Of a stretch of DNA of 64,000 bases, positions 51,485-60,212 are shown one piece after another. Position numbers and translations under genes: made by a program. The notes under the pieces were generated by a model, which made no database searches, was not told the DNA's origin, and saw nothing but the letters and a program-made list of their open reading frames with translations. Origin of the DNA: Roseinatronobacter sp. S2 (GTDB lineage: Bacteria; Pseudomonadota; Alphaproteobacteria; Rhodobacterales; Rhodobacteraceae); the NCBI RefSeq assembly GCF_029581395.1, contig NZ_CP121113.1, forward strand, positions 3,282,001-3,346,000. The letters run 5' to 3'. How positions within the stretch are numbered: position 1 is the stretch's first letter; each line of letters opens with the position of its first letter.

Positions 51485-52394
51485 CGCACAGGCATGCAGG
51501 CTGGATGGCAAAACCATTATTGTCACCGGCGCGGGGCAAGGTATTGGTCAAGCCACCGCGCTGGCCTTGGCGCATGCGGGTGCGGCAGTTATCGTCAATG
51601 ATGTGGACAAAGACGCCGCAGACTCGGTCGCCGACACCATTCGCGCAGGCGGGGGGCAGGCGGCCGCCGTGATTGCCGCCATCGGCACCGATGGCGCTGC
51701 CGAAACCTGTGTCAGTGCGGCGATAGATCATTTCGGACGGCTGGACGGGCTGTTTGCCAATGCGGGTGTGTTGCGCGACAGTGTCTTGTGGAAAACCGAA
51801 GATGCGGCGTTCGATCTGGTCATAGCCACCCATTTGCGCGGCACGTTTCAATGCGCACGCGCTGCTGCACGGCAGTTCCGCGCGCAAGGCGGGGGCGGCA
51901 GCCTGGTCTATGCGGCGTCCCCCGCTGGGCAGTCGGGCAATTTTGGGCAAGGCGCCTATGCGGCGGCCAAGGCAGGGATTGTCGGCATGATGCGCAGCCA
52001 TGCACTGGAACTTGCGCGCGACAAGGTGGCCGTCAACGCCATTATCCCCACAGCGCTGACGCGGATGACCGCAACCATTCCCGCGCTGGCCCCGCATGTC
52101 GCCGCCATGGAACAGGGCCAGCCCCTGCCAGAGCGGTTGCGCGCAAAACATGGTATCGGCACCGCGCAGGACATAGCGCCGCTGGTGGTGTTTCTGGCAT
52201 CTGATGGGGCGCGGGGCATAACGGGGCAATGCATCGGGATTGGCGGCGACCGTCTGTCGCTTTGGTCGCATCCGGCGGAAATCAGGGTGGCCACACAACC
52301 GGGCGGCTGGAGTGCGGACACCCTGTCCGGGCACTGGCCCGCGTTCTGTGACGGGGCGCTGCAACCGGTTGGTGTTCCGCTGGATTTTGACTAG
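51474..52394 (+). CDS. Short-chain dehydrogenase/reductase with C-terminal extension
   Basis: 306 residues. Classical SDR motifs: TGAGQGIG for NAD(P), NDVDKDAADSV after beta-2, NAG, and the active-site YAAAK. After the usual core of about 255 residues comes an extra 45-residue tail (beginning LWSHPAEIRV), like SDR modules of hydroxyacyl-CoA dehydrogenases of the multifunctional-enzyme type. It probably oxidises the 3-hydroxyacyl-CoA formed by the preceding hydratase. Start ATG 51474, inside the hydratase gene. Confidence 0.88.
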   Translation: MGADAQACRLDGKTIIVTGAGQGIGQATALALAHAGAAVIVNDVDKDAADSVADTIRAGGGQAAAVIAAIGTDGAAETCVSAAIDHFGRLDGLFANAGVLRDSVLWKTEDAAFDLVIATHLRGTFQCARAAARQFRAQGGGGSLVYAASPAGQSGNFGQGAYAAAKAGIVGMMRSHALELARDKVAVNAIIPTALTRMTATIPALAPHVAAMEQGQPLPERLRAKHGIGTAQDIAPLVVFLASDGARGITGQCIGIGGDRLSLWSHPAEIRVATQPGGWSADTLSGHWPAFCDGALQPVGVPLDFD

Positions 52395-52513
52395 GCCGCG
52401 CCAACAGGTCAGGCTTGATCGGCGTTTGGCCGCTGCAATCTGCACCAAGGGCCTTGCGTGGTTTGCTGCACCCTGTATGCAGGATTTCCGCGTTCCTGAA
52501 CGGACCCCACCTG

Positions 52514-54340
52514 ATGACAACGCCGCAATTTCTTGTTTTTGCTATTCTTGCCACAACGATGGGCCTGTTTCTTTGGGGACGGCTGCGTCATGACATTGTG
52601 GCACTGATCGCATTGCTGGCTTGCGTCATGGCAGGGCTGGTTCCCGCCGCCGAGGCGTTTGCCGGTTTCGGGCATCCTGCGGTGATCACAGTGGCTTGTG
52701 TGCTGGTGCTTAGTCAGGGGTTGCAGAATACCGGCGCTGTGGACTGGCTGGCGCGTGCGGCACTGCCACGCGAAGCCGGTCGGCTGGTCAGCATGTCGGC
52801 ATTGATGGGACTGGGCGCGGTGCTGTCGGGGTTCATGAATAATGTGGGGGCCATGGCGCTGCTGATGCCGGTGGCCGTGCAACTGTCGGGACGGTTGAAC
52901 CTGACGGCAGGCCAGGTGCTTATGCCGCTGGCCTTTGGCACCATTCTGGGGGGCATGACCACGCTGATCGGCACACCGCCCAACCTGATCGTATCCGGTT
53001 TTCGCGCCGAAGCGGGCCTTGGTCATTTCGCCATGTTCGATTTCGCGCCTGTGGGTGTGGCGGTGGCGGTGGCGGGCGTGGCGTTCGTGGCGCTTGTCGG
53101 CTGGCGGCTTGTGCCTGCGCGCAAAGCGTCCGGCACAGACGGCTTTGAAACCGGAAGCTACCTGACAGAGGTGCGCGTGCCGGAAGACAGCAAGGCCGTC
53201 GGCATGACCCTGCGCAGTTTTGAGCGCGAGATAGAAGACAGCGAATCGCAAATTGTGGGACTGGTGCGCAATGAGGTGCGCATGACCGCCCCCCATGGCG
53301 GGCGGCGCATTCGCGCAGATGACATTCTGGTGCTGGAAGCAGATGTCGAAACGCTGGCCAAGGCGCTTTCGGTCTTTGGCATCAAGCTGGAGGAACAACA
53401 GTCATCATCCGACAGCGACGACGAAAACACCGCCACGGCAGCGAAACAAGCCAGCGAAGACGAAGACATCGCGAAGCGTGACGAAGATATTGTTCTGCGC
53501 GAATTGGCCGTGCTGCCGGGGTCCAGCATCGTCGGGCGAACGGCGCGCGACATGCATCTGCGCACCCGTTACGGGCTGAACCTGCTGGCGGTGTCGCGCG
53601 CAGGGCATCCGCCAAAAGCGCGACTGCGCACCCTTGCATTGAAATCCGGCGATCTGCTGCTGATGCAAGGCCCTGCCGAGGTGATGGCAGAATTCATCAA
53701 CGAAACAGGATGCGTGCCGCTGGGCGAACGTGAACTGCGCATCCCCGACAAGCGTATGGCGCTTCTTGCAGGCGCAATCATGCTGGGGGCGGTGGGCATT
53801 GCGACACTGGGTCTGTTGCCTGCGGCGGCGGCCTTCATGCTGGGGGTGATCGCGTCCATGCTGTTGCGCACGGTGCCACCACGACAGGTCTATACGGCCA
53901 TTGACTGGCCGGTGATCGTGCTGCTGGCTGCCCTGATCCCTGTCGCAAGCGCAATGCAGGTTACAGGTGCCGCGGATGTACTGGCGCGGTTTCTTGTAGA
54001 CATAATCGCACAGGGCAATGCCATAGCGGCGCTTGCTGTGGTTCTGGTCACAACCATGTTCCTGTCTGACGTCATGAACAATGCCGCCACCGCAGCGGTG
54101 ATGTGCCCCATCGCAATCGGTATCGCCATCGCCTTGGGGGTCAACCCCGACAGCTTTCTGATGGCGGTGGCCATCGGGGCGTCCTGCGCATTCCTGACCC
54201 CGATCGGGCACCAGAACAATACCCTGATCCTTGGCCCTGGCGGATTTGGTTTTTCTGATTACTGGAAACTGGGTCTGCCACTGGAAATGCTGGTGGTCGC
54301 AGTCAGCATGCCGCTGCTGCTGATTGTGTGGCCGCTGTAG
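52514..54340 (+). CDS. SLC13/DASS-type anion transporter with two RCK_C (TrkA_C) domains
   Basis: 608 residues. N-terminal spans with SGFMNNVGAMALLMPVA and ITLIGTPPNLI-like loop (GGMTTLIGTPPNLIVSG), a cytoplasmic middle with two RCK_C domains (about 225-310 and 350-435, the second in VLRELAVLPGSSIVGRTARDM), separated by an acidic Ser/Asp/Glu linker, then C-terminal spans with FLSDVMNNAATAAVMCPIA. This is the layout of bacterial SLC13-type sulfate or dicarboxylate carriers. Start ATG 52514; 119 bases after the SDR gene, so it may be separate. Confidence 0.88.
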   Translation: MTTPQFLVFAILATTMGLFLWGRLRHDIVALIALLACVMAGLVPAAEAFAGFGHPAVITVACVLVLSQGLQNTGAVDWLARAALPREAGRLVSMSALMGLGAVLSGFMNNVGAMALLMPVAVQLSGRLNLTAGQVLMPLAFGTILGGMTTLIGTPPNLIVSGFRAEAGLGHFAMFDFAPVGVAVAVAGVAFVALVGWRLVPARKASGTDGFETGSYLTEVRVPEDSKAVGMTLRSFEREIEDSESQIVGLVRNEVRMTAPHGGRRIRADDILVLEADVETLAKALSVFGIKLEEQQSSSDSDDENTATAAKQASEDEDIAKRDEDIVLRELAVLPGSSIVGRTARDMHLRTRYGLNLLAVSRAGHPPKARLRTLALKSGDLLLMQGPAEVMAEFINETGCVPLGERELRIPDKRMALLAGAIMLGAVGIATLGLLPAAAAFMLGVIASMLLRTVPPRQVYTAIDWPVIVLLAALIPVASAMQVTGAADVLARFLVDIIAQGNAIAALAVVLVTTMFLSDVMNNAATAAVMCPIAIGIAIALGVNPDSFLMAVAIGASCAFLTPIGHQNNTLILGPGGFGFSDYWKLGLPLEMLVVAVSMPLLLIVWPL

Positions 54341-54348
54341 CTTCTAAC

Positions 54349-54377
54349 CCGCCGTGCATGACTTGCACACACGGCGG
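54349..54377 (+). terminator. Stem-loop after the SLC13 gene
   Basis: CCGCCGTG (54349-54356) pairs with CACGGCGG (54370-54377), eight bases after the stop codon, between convergent genes. Loop of 13 bases. No T-run. Confidence 0.6.
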
Positions 54378-54403
54378 CCTGAATTCCAGAAGTGGTGGCC
54401 GGA

Positions 54404-54613
54404 TCATCTGGTCGGTGCGTTCCCGCCAACCACAGTTCCGGCAGCGGCGCCGCCAAGAATGGCTGCGGTCCGGCCGGAACCTGACCCGACCTGCGTGCCA
54501 GCCGCAGCGCCCACAAGCCCACCGGTGGCTGCATTGATCTGCGGGTCGTTTGTGCAGCCGGCCAGTGCGCCTATACCTGCGACGAAGGCTGCCGCGACGA
54601 TAACTCTTTTCAT
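54404..54613 (-). CDS. Small glycine-zipper lipoprotein
   Basis: 69 residues: lipoprotein signal peptide MKRVIVAAAFVAGIGALAGC with lipobox LAGC, then a glycine-zipper domain (GGLVGAAAGTQVG, ILGGAAAGTVVGG), as in YMGG/OsmB-like envelope lipoproteins. The frame is open 20 codons upstream, but the signal peptide fixes the start at 54613. Stands alone. The 298 bases upstream (54614-54911) show no other gene. Confidence 0.82.
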   Translation of the reverse strand: MKRVIVAAAFVAGIGALAGCTNDPQINAATGGLVGAAAGTQVGSGSGRTAAILGGAAAGTVVGGNAPTR

Positions 54614-54911
54614 GTCTGTGATCCTCTTGATTTCACTTGCGTGATTTAAGATTTGGCGCGAATGCGGATGCAATCGTGCAAACCATTGTCGCCATCAGGT
54701 CCGCGCAAAAGTGACGTTTCATAATGAATTCCCCTGTCAGCGCGAAGGTTGCCCCGATCAGGGTAGTAACGCTGCAATGCCCACAAAAGTTTCATCTGAC
54801 AAATCATTCTTTTGCGATCAGGCCTTCACCACAGAAGGCATCACAGAATCAGCCACGCCCTGAACGGGCAACAGGCTGTCACGAATGCAAAACCCGTTGG
54901 CGCAGAAGCGT

Positions 54912-55568
54912 TCAGTTCTGCCAGTGCCGTATCAGGGACTCCTTGGCACCAAGAATATGCAGGCGAGTAAGTTCTGCCGCGCGGTCGACATCATTTGCCT
55001 TGCAGGCCTCGACAATGGCAAAATGTTCGTTGTTCGCGCGTTCCATACCATCGCTTAGCAGCAACTGCGCACGCAGATAGGGATCAATACGGTCCATGGC
55101 CTTATTTAGCATTTCCATATGATAGGGCAGGCCGCTGGACTCGTATAAGGTAGTATGAAAACGGCGGTTCAGATCGCCCCAGCGCATCGGATCTTCGGCA
55201 CTGGCAAAAACTTCGCAACAGCTTTGGGCATCATTCAACACCTGCTGCGACATGCGCGGCACCGCGCGGCGGATGACTTCGGGTTCCACAAAGGCGCGGA
55301 ACTCGAATATCTCCGAGGCTTCTTCAAGCGACAACCCGGCAACAACCGCCCCCTTGTAGCGCTGGGTCGTTATCAGCCCGTGCTGTTCAAGCTTCTGCAA
55401 CGCTTCGCGGATCGGTATCCTGCTGACATTGAAGGCGCGCGCGATTTCATCCTGCCGCAGATGCTCTCCCTGCTTCAGATCGCCCGTGATGATCGCGTGG
55501 CGCAAAGCGTCGAACACGATGGTCGTCGCCGACGCTGTTTTTGAGATGTCGTATGCCTGTATCTTCAT
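54912..55568 (-). CDS. GntR-family (FadR subfamily) transcriptional regulator
   Basis: 219 residues: N-terminal GntR winged HTH (DALRHAIITGDLKQGEHLRQDEIARAFNVSRIPIREAL) and an all-helical FCD ligand domain with LNRRFHTTLYESSG and ANNEHFAIVEACKA contributing the metal/ligand histidines. Start ATG 55568 behind GGAG. It is divergent from the hydroxyproline operon, with two palindromes in the gap, and is very probably its repressor. Confidence 0.92.
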   Translation of the reverse strand: MKIQAYDISKTASATTIVFDALRHAIITGDLKQGEHLRQDEIARAFNVSRIPIREALQKLEQHGLITTQRYKGAVVAGLSLEEASEIFEFRAFVEPEVIRRAVPRMSQQVLNDAQSCCEVFASAEDPMRWGDLNRRFHTTLYESSGLPYHMEMLNKAMDRIDPYLRAQLLLSDGMERANNEHFAIVEACKANDVDRAAELTRLHILGAKESLIRHWQN

Positions 55569-55633
55569 TGCCGTACTCTCCTGCATACTCTTTAACTGGG
55601 TGCGGCAGGAAGGGAAAGAGTGCTATATTGCAT

Positions 55634-55667
55634 ATTGTATCCAATCTAAAATCATGCAAGATTGCAT
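55634..55667. promoter_or_regulatory. Probable GntR operator pair
   Basis: ATTG-TATC-CAAT (55634-55645) and ATGCAA-GA-TTGCAT (55654-55667) are perfect palindromes 9 bases apart in the promoter between the GntR gene and the hydroxyproline operon, 31-64 bases upstream of the first enzyme start. Confidence 0.6.
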
Positions 55668-55697
55668 CAAATCGAACGACAGGAAAGCGAGTCTGAC

Positions 55698-56657
55698 ATG
55701 GATACCACACTCTTGGATGGATGTATTCCCGCCCTTATGACACCTTGCAAGGCCGATCACACACCGGATCATCCGGCGTTGGTGCGCAAGGGGCAGGAAA
55801 TGATGGCCGCTGGCATGTCGGGCGTGGTATATTGCGGATCGATGGGCGACTGGCCGCTGATCAGCGATGCCGACCGCATGGAAGGCGTGGCGCAGCTTGT
55901 TGGCGCAGGCGTTCCGGTGATGGTGGGCACAGGGGCAGTCAACACAGCAATTGCGGTGGAACATGCCGCCCATGCCGCGAAAGTGGGTGCACATGCCTTG
56001 ATGGTGATTCCGCGTGTCCTGTCGCGCGGCACCTCGGTTGATGCGCAGCGCAACCATTTCAAGGCAATCCTGTCGGCAGCGCCCGAAATCCCTGCGGTTA
56101 TCTACAACAGCCCCTATTATGGCTACTCCACCGGCGCGGATTTGTTCTTTGCCCTGCGCAAAGAGCACCCCAACCTTGTAGGCTTCAAGGAATTCGGCGG
56201 CCGTGACAGCTTGCGCTATGCATCGGAATTCATCACCAGTCAGGATGAAGGGGTCACGCTGATGGTGGGCGTCGATACGATGGTTGTAGAAGGGTTCGTC
56301 AACTATGGCGCGCGCGGCGCGATCACCGGCATTGGCAATGTTTTGCCGCGCGAGGTGCTGCATCTGGTCGATCTGTCGCGCAAGGCCGCCGCCGGAAATG
56401 CACGGGCGCGCGTGCGTGCAAACCAACTTGATGATGCGCTGGCCGTCTTGTCATCGTTTGATGAAGGCGTTGATCTGGTGCTGTATTACAAATACCTGCT
56501 GACTCTGCTGGGCGAGCAGGAATATGCCCGCAACATCAACCCCACTGATGAACTGAGCGCCAGCCAGCGCGGCTTTGCCAAAGCCCAGCTGGACCTGTTC
56601 CGTGGCTGGTATGCCGAGTGGAACCGCGAGTTGGAAAGCGACCTTAAATGCGCGTAA
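55698..56657 (+). CDS. DHDPS/NAL-family lyase, probable 1-pyrroline-4-hydroxy-2-carboxylate deaminase
   Basis: 319-residue class I aldolase-type TIM barrel. Schiff-base lysine K164 in GFKEFGG, the tyrosine in VIYNSPYYG, and the GSMGDWPLIS loop replacing the usual GTTGE. Relatives in hydroxyproline operons (LhpC) convert 1-pyrroline-4-hydroxy-2-carboxylate to alpha-ketoglutarate semialdehyde and ammonia. The overlap with 4-hydroxyproline epimerase and the divergent GntR regulator support that role over dihydrodipicolinate synthesis. Start ATG 55698 behind AGGAAAG. Confidence 0.85.
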   Translation: MDTTLLDGCIPALMTPCKADHTPDHPALVRKGQEMMAAGMSGVVYCGSMGDWPLISDADRMEGVAQLVGAGVPVMVGTGAVNTAIAVEHAAHAAKVGAHALMVIPRVLSRGTSVDAQRNHFKAILSAAPEIPAVIYNSPYYGYSTGADLFFALRKEHPNLVGFKEFGGRDSLRYASEFITSQDEGVTLMVGVDTMVVEGFVNYGARGAITGIGNVLPREVLHLVDLSRKAAAGNARARVRANQLDDALAVLSSFDEGVDLVLYYKYLLTLLGEQEYARNINPTDELSASQRGFAKAQLDLFRGWYAEWNRELESDLKCA

Positions 56658-57583
56658 TCGACAGCCATACCGAGGGGGAGCCGACACGGGTAATCCTGTC
56701 GGGTGGGCCGGATCTGGGCACAGGCAGCGTGGCGCAACGCGCAATGGCACTGGCGCAGGACCACGCGGCCTTTTGCGATTCAGTCGTGCAGGAACCGCGC
56801 GGCACAGCCGCATTGGTGGCGGCCCTTCTGGTGCCGCCGTCATTGCCCGATTGCGCGGCAGGGGTGATCTATTTCAACACGGTCGGCAATCTGGGCATGT
56901 GCGGTCATGCCTCTATCGGGACAGCAATCACGCTGGCACATCTTGGCCAGATCGGACCGGGCGTGCACAAGCTGGAAACCCCTGTGGGTGTTGTGACGCT
57001 GGAATTGCATTCCGAGCATGAGGCCAGCATCACCAATGTCGAAAGCTACCGTCTGCACAAGGATGTAACCGTCGACGTGGACGGGCTGGGACAGTTTACG
57101 GGTGACATCGCATGGGGCGGGAACTGGTTTTTCATAACCCGCAACCTGCCATGTGCACTGGATTTTGCCAATGTTGACCAGTTGCGCGACGCAAGTCTGC
57201 GCATACGCAAATGTCTGGAAATGCAGGGCTGGACGGGCACTGATAGCGCGTGGATTGACCATATTGTTCTGATTGGCCCGTCCCAAAATGCCGATGCCCG
57301 CAATTTTGTTCTGTGTCCGGGCGGCAGCTATGATCGTTCGCCCTGCGGGACGGGCACATCGGCCCTGCTGGCCTGTCTGGCCGCCGATGGCACGCTGGCC
57401 CCGCGAACCGAATGGCTGCAAGAAAGCATCATTGGCAGCACCTACAAGGTGCAATATGCCCCAGGCGACGCAGGAAGGATTGTTCCGACAATACGGGGCC
57501 GCGCCTGGGTCACAGCAGAGGCGGACCTGCATTTCGCGCCGACCGACCCCTATGCCAACGGTATCCGCAACCCGCGCCGTTAG
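56648..57583 (+). CDS. 4-hydroxyproline 2-epimerase (proline racemase family, Cys/Cys)
   Basis: 311 residues starting MRVIDSHTEGEPTRV. Both catalytic cysteines are present: C85 in GMCGHASIG and C233 in DRSPCGTGTSA. In this superfamily a Cys/Cys pair marks epimerases and racemases. The operon (FAD D-amino acid dehydrogenase and DHDPS-type deaminase) points to trans-4-hydroxy-L-proline to cis-4-hydroxy-D-proline. The start overlaps the preceding gene by 10 bases. Confidence 0.92.
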   Translation: MRVIDSHTEGEPTRVILSGGPDLGTGSVAQRAMALAQDHAAFCDSVVQEPRGTAALVAALLVPPSLPDCAAGVIYFNTVGNLGMCGHASIGTAITLAHLGQIGPGVHKLETPVGVVTLELHSEHEASITNVESYRLHKDVTVDVDGLGQFTGDIAWGGNWFFITRNLPCALDFANVDQLRDASLRIRKCLEMQGWTGTDSAWIDHIVLIGPSQNADARNFVLCPGGSYDRSPCGTGTSALLACLAADGTLAPRTEWLQESIIGSTYKVQYAPGDAGRIVPTIRGRAWVTAEADLHFAPTDPYANGIRNPRR

Positions 57584-57615
57584 GGGCCTTTCATCCATGA
57601 CTACAGGAGGCAAGA

Positions 57616-57798
57616 ATGGGTTCTCGCAATCTTATCGGCAGTCAGTGGTGTAAAACAGCGCAGTTCCTGCCAATAACGGGCGGGGCGTATCATATGCGTT
57701 TCGGCGAAACCAAAAGTGCCAGCCATGGCCCGCGTGAACACCGCGGCTGTGTGGCGGCGTTTTATTCGACCGTCAAGACGGCCTGCATCCGGTCATGA
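57616..57798 (+). pseudogene. In-frame deletion relic of an aldehyde dehydrogenase (alpha-ketoglutarate semialdehyde DH type)
   Basis: A perfect AGGAGG site precedes a 60-codon frame. It starts MGSRNLIGSQW, like aldehyde dehydrogenase N-termini (NLIxGxW), and ends GPREHRGCVAAFYSTVKTA, like the C-terminus of this enzyme class (GPREQGxxAxxFYTTVKTA). Everything between, including the catalytic Cys and Glu and the NAD fold, is missing: some 430 codons. The stop still overlaps the next start as ATGA. The intact gene would have supplied the last step of the hydroxyproline pathway, semialdehyde to 2-oxoglutarate. The cell must now use another copy. Confidence 0.7.
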
Positions 57799-59084
57799 AA
57801 ACAGCCGTGCCGGATGTAGTGGTCATCGGCGGGGGTGTCATTGGCCTGAGCACGGCGCTGGAACTTCAGGGCCGCGGGCTGGCTGTGACTGTGATCGAAC
57901 GTGATCCCGACGGGCATAGCGCATCCATAGGCAATGCAGGGGCATTCGCGTTCAGCGATGTCGAACCGCTGGCGGCCCCCGGCATCATGCGCCGCGCGCC
58001 CGGCTGGCTGCTTGATCCGCTGGGACCACTTAGCATTCCACCCGCCTATGCACTGCGCATAGCGCCGTGGATGCTGCGTTTCTGGCGCGCAAGCTGGCGC
58101 GACCGGCATGCAGGTGCCGTGCAGGCACAGGCCGCGCTGATGGCGCATTCCCAAACCGCGCTGGAACGACTGGTCACGGCCACGGACGCGGGGCCGTTGT
58201 TGCGCCGCGAAGGCCAGTTGCAGCTTTACGACAATGCGGCAAGCTTCCGCGCCAGCCTGAACGGTTGGGAAAACCGCCGCGCACATGACATCACGTTCGA
58301 ACTGATCGAAGATAACCCCGCCCGCATCGCCGAACTGCAACCCGGGCTTGACGCACGGTTTCGTTTTGCGGCCTTCACGCCTGATTGGTTCAACGTCACA
58401 GACCCCGGCCAATGGCACGCACATTTGCGCGACTGCTTTTTGGCGCGCGGGGGGCAATTTCGACGGGCCAACGCACGCGCACTGCGCCCGTCTTTGGATC
58501 ATGTAGATGTGGAAACCGACGGCACGCCCATCCGCGCGGGCAATGTTGTTCTGGCGGCGGGCGCATGGTCACACCATTTGGCCCGCACAATGGGCGAGCG
58601 GCTGCCGCTGGAAACCGAGCGCGGCTATAACACCACCCTGCCCGACCCGCGATTTAAGCAGAAAACCCATCTCAGCTTTGCCGATCATGGCTTTGTCGTC
58701 ACCAAGGTGGGCCAAGGCATTCGCGTGGGCGGCGCAGTTGAACTGGGCGGGCTGCACCTGCCCCCGAACTACCGCCGCGCCGATGTGCTGCTGGACAAGG
58801 CAAAAGCGTTCCTGCCCGGACTGAATGCGCAAGGCGGCACGCAATGGATGGGGTTTCGCCCGTCCATGCCCGACAGCCTGCCCGTGATCGGGCGGTCCAT
58901 CACCGCAGCGCGCGTCATCCATGCCTTCGGGCACGGGCATCTGGGGCTTACGCAATCTGCGGGAACAGCCACACTTGTGGCCGATCTGGTCACCGGCGTG
59001 CGCCCGGCAATCGCGCTTGCACCGTATCGCCCCGACCGCTTCGCATTTGCCCGCTTTGGCAAACCCCATCTTGGCAAACATTGA
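57795..59084 (+). CDS. FAD-dependent D-amino acid (D-hydroxyproline) dehydrogenase
   Basis: 429 residues of the DadA/DAO family: FAD motif VVVIGGGVIGLSTALELQGRG, ERDPDGHSASIGNAG, VLAAGAWSHHLA, and FGHGHLGLTQSAGTA near the C-terminus. In this operon it should oxidise cis-4-hydroxy-D-proline to 1-pyrroline-4-hydroxy-2-carboxylate, passing electrons to the respiratory chain. A single gene is present rather than the multi-subunit type. Starts inside the stop of the aldehyde dehydrogenase relic. Confidence 0.88.
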   Translation: MKTAVPDVVVIGGGVIGLSTALELQGRGLAVTVIERDPDGHSASIGNAGAFAFSDVEPLAAPGIMRRAPGWLLDPLGPLSIPPAYALRIAPWMLRFWRASWRDRHAGAVQAQAALMAHSQTALERLVTATDAGPLLRREGQLQLYDNAASFRASLNGWENRRAHDITFELIEDNPARIAELQPGLDARFRFAAFTPDWFNVTDPGQWHAHLRDCFLARGGQFRRANARALRPSLDHVDVETDGTPIRAGNVVLAAGAWSHHLARTMGERLPLETERGYNTTLPDPRFKQKTHLSFADHGFVVTKVGQGIRVGGAVELGGLHLPPNYRRADVLLDKAKAFLPGLNAQGGTQWMGFRPSMPDSLPVIGRSITAARVIHAFGHGHLGLTQSAGTATLVADLVTGVRPAIALAPYRPDRFAFARFGKPHLGKH

Positions 59085-59108
59085 CCCCCATTTAACAAGG
59101 ATAACGCC

Positions 59109-60212
59109 ATGAAAATCACAGCCATCCGCGCCTATCAGCTTGATCTGCCCCTGAAAGAGGGGCGCTATAGTTGGTCAAACGGGAACTATGTTGATGTATT
59201 TGACACCACTGTTGTCGAAGTGGAAACAGATGCTGGCGTAACAGGCTGGGGGGAATGCTGCCCGCTGGGGTCGGCCTATCTGCCCGCCTACGCGTTGGGC
59301 GTGCGTTCGGGGCTGGCGGAACTGGCGCCGCAGCTGATCGGGGCGGACCCGCTGGCACTGGATGTCCTGAACCGGCATATGGACGCGGTGCTGCGCGGCC
59401 ACCCTTATGTGAAATCGGCCATTGATGTGGCCTGCTGGGATATCTTGGGCAAGGTAACCGGCCAGCCTGTCTATACGCTGCTGGGTGGCAAGGCGCAGGA
59501 CGATGTCGTGCTGTACCGCGCAATTTCGCAGATCGAACCCAAGGCCATGGCGGCCAATGTCGCCAGCTACCGCGCCGAAGGCTACACGCGCTTTCAGTTG
59601 AAAGTCGGGGCAGATGCCGACAGCGATATCGCGCGTATCCGGCTGTGTGCACAAGCCATGCAACCGGGCGAAGTGCTGGTCGCCGATGCCAATACCGGCT
59701 GGACAATGCACGAAGCCGCGCGCGTGGTTCAGGCGGTGCGTGATCTGGATGTCTATATCGAACAGCCCTGCCCGACCTACGAGGAATGCCTTGTCACCCG
59801 CCGCCGCACATCATTACCCTTCGTGCTGGACGAGGTCATCACAGATGTCGGTGCGTTTACCCGCGCGCTGAAGGATGGCGCCATGGATGTGATCAACCTG
59901 AAGATATCGAAGGTTGGCGGGCTGACACGCGCGCGCCAGATCCGTGACCTGTGCCTTAGCGCGGGCGTGCCAATGACAATCGAGGACACCTGGGGCGGCG
60001 ATATTGTCACCGCAAGCATCGCCCATCTGGCACAATCGACACCTGCGGAATTCGTATTCTCGGCCACTGATTTCAACAGCTACGGCACCGTCACTTTCGC
60101 CCCGGATGCGCCGCAGCGTGTCCATGGCCGGATGCAGGCCGCCGACCGCCCCGGCCTTGGCATCACGCCGGATCGCGACGTGCTGGGCGCGCCGGTCATG
60201 CAGGTGTCGTGA
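59109..60212 (+). CDS. Enolase-superfamily enzyme, probable cis-3-hydroxy-L-proline dehydratase
   Basis: 367 residues of the mandelate racemase / muconate lactonizing group: the N-terminal capping domain ([22 protein letters not shown]), base-carrying FQLKVGAD (KxG type), metal ligands in [14 protein letters not shown] and VLDEVITD, and the second base in NLKISKVGG. From memory the N-terminus is very close to cis-3-hydroxy-L-proline dehydratases of Labrenzia-type bacteria, and the operon agrees. Hydroxyproline-betaine 2-epimerase is the main alternative. Start at ATG 59109 behind an AAGGA site. Confidence 0.85.
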   Translation: MKITAIRAYQLDLPLKEGRYSWSNGNYVDVFDTTVVEVETDAGVTGWGECCPLGSAYLPAYALGVRSGLAELAPQLIGADPLALDVLNRHMDAVLRGHPYVKSAIDVACWDILGKVTGQPVYTLLGGKAQDDVVLYRAISQIEPKAMAANVASYRAEGYTRFQLKVGADADSDIARIRLCAQAMQPGEVLVADANTGWTMHEAARVVQAVRDLDVYIEQPCPTYEECLVTRRRTSLPFVLDEVITDVGAFTRALKDGAMDVINLKISKVGGLTRARQIRDLCLSAGVPMTIEDTWGGDIVTASIAHLAQSTPAEFVFSATDFNSYGTVTFAPDAPQRVHGRMQAADRPGLGITPDRDVLGAPVMQVS

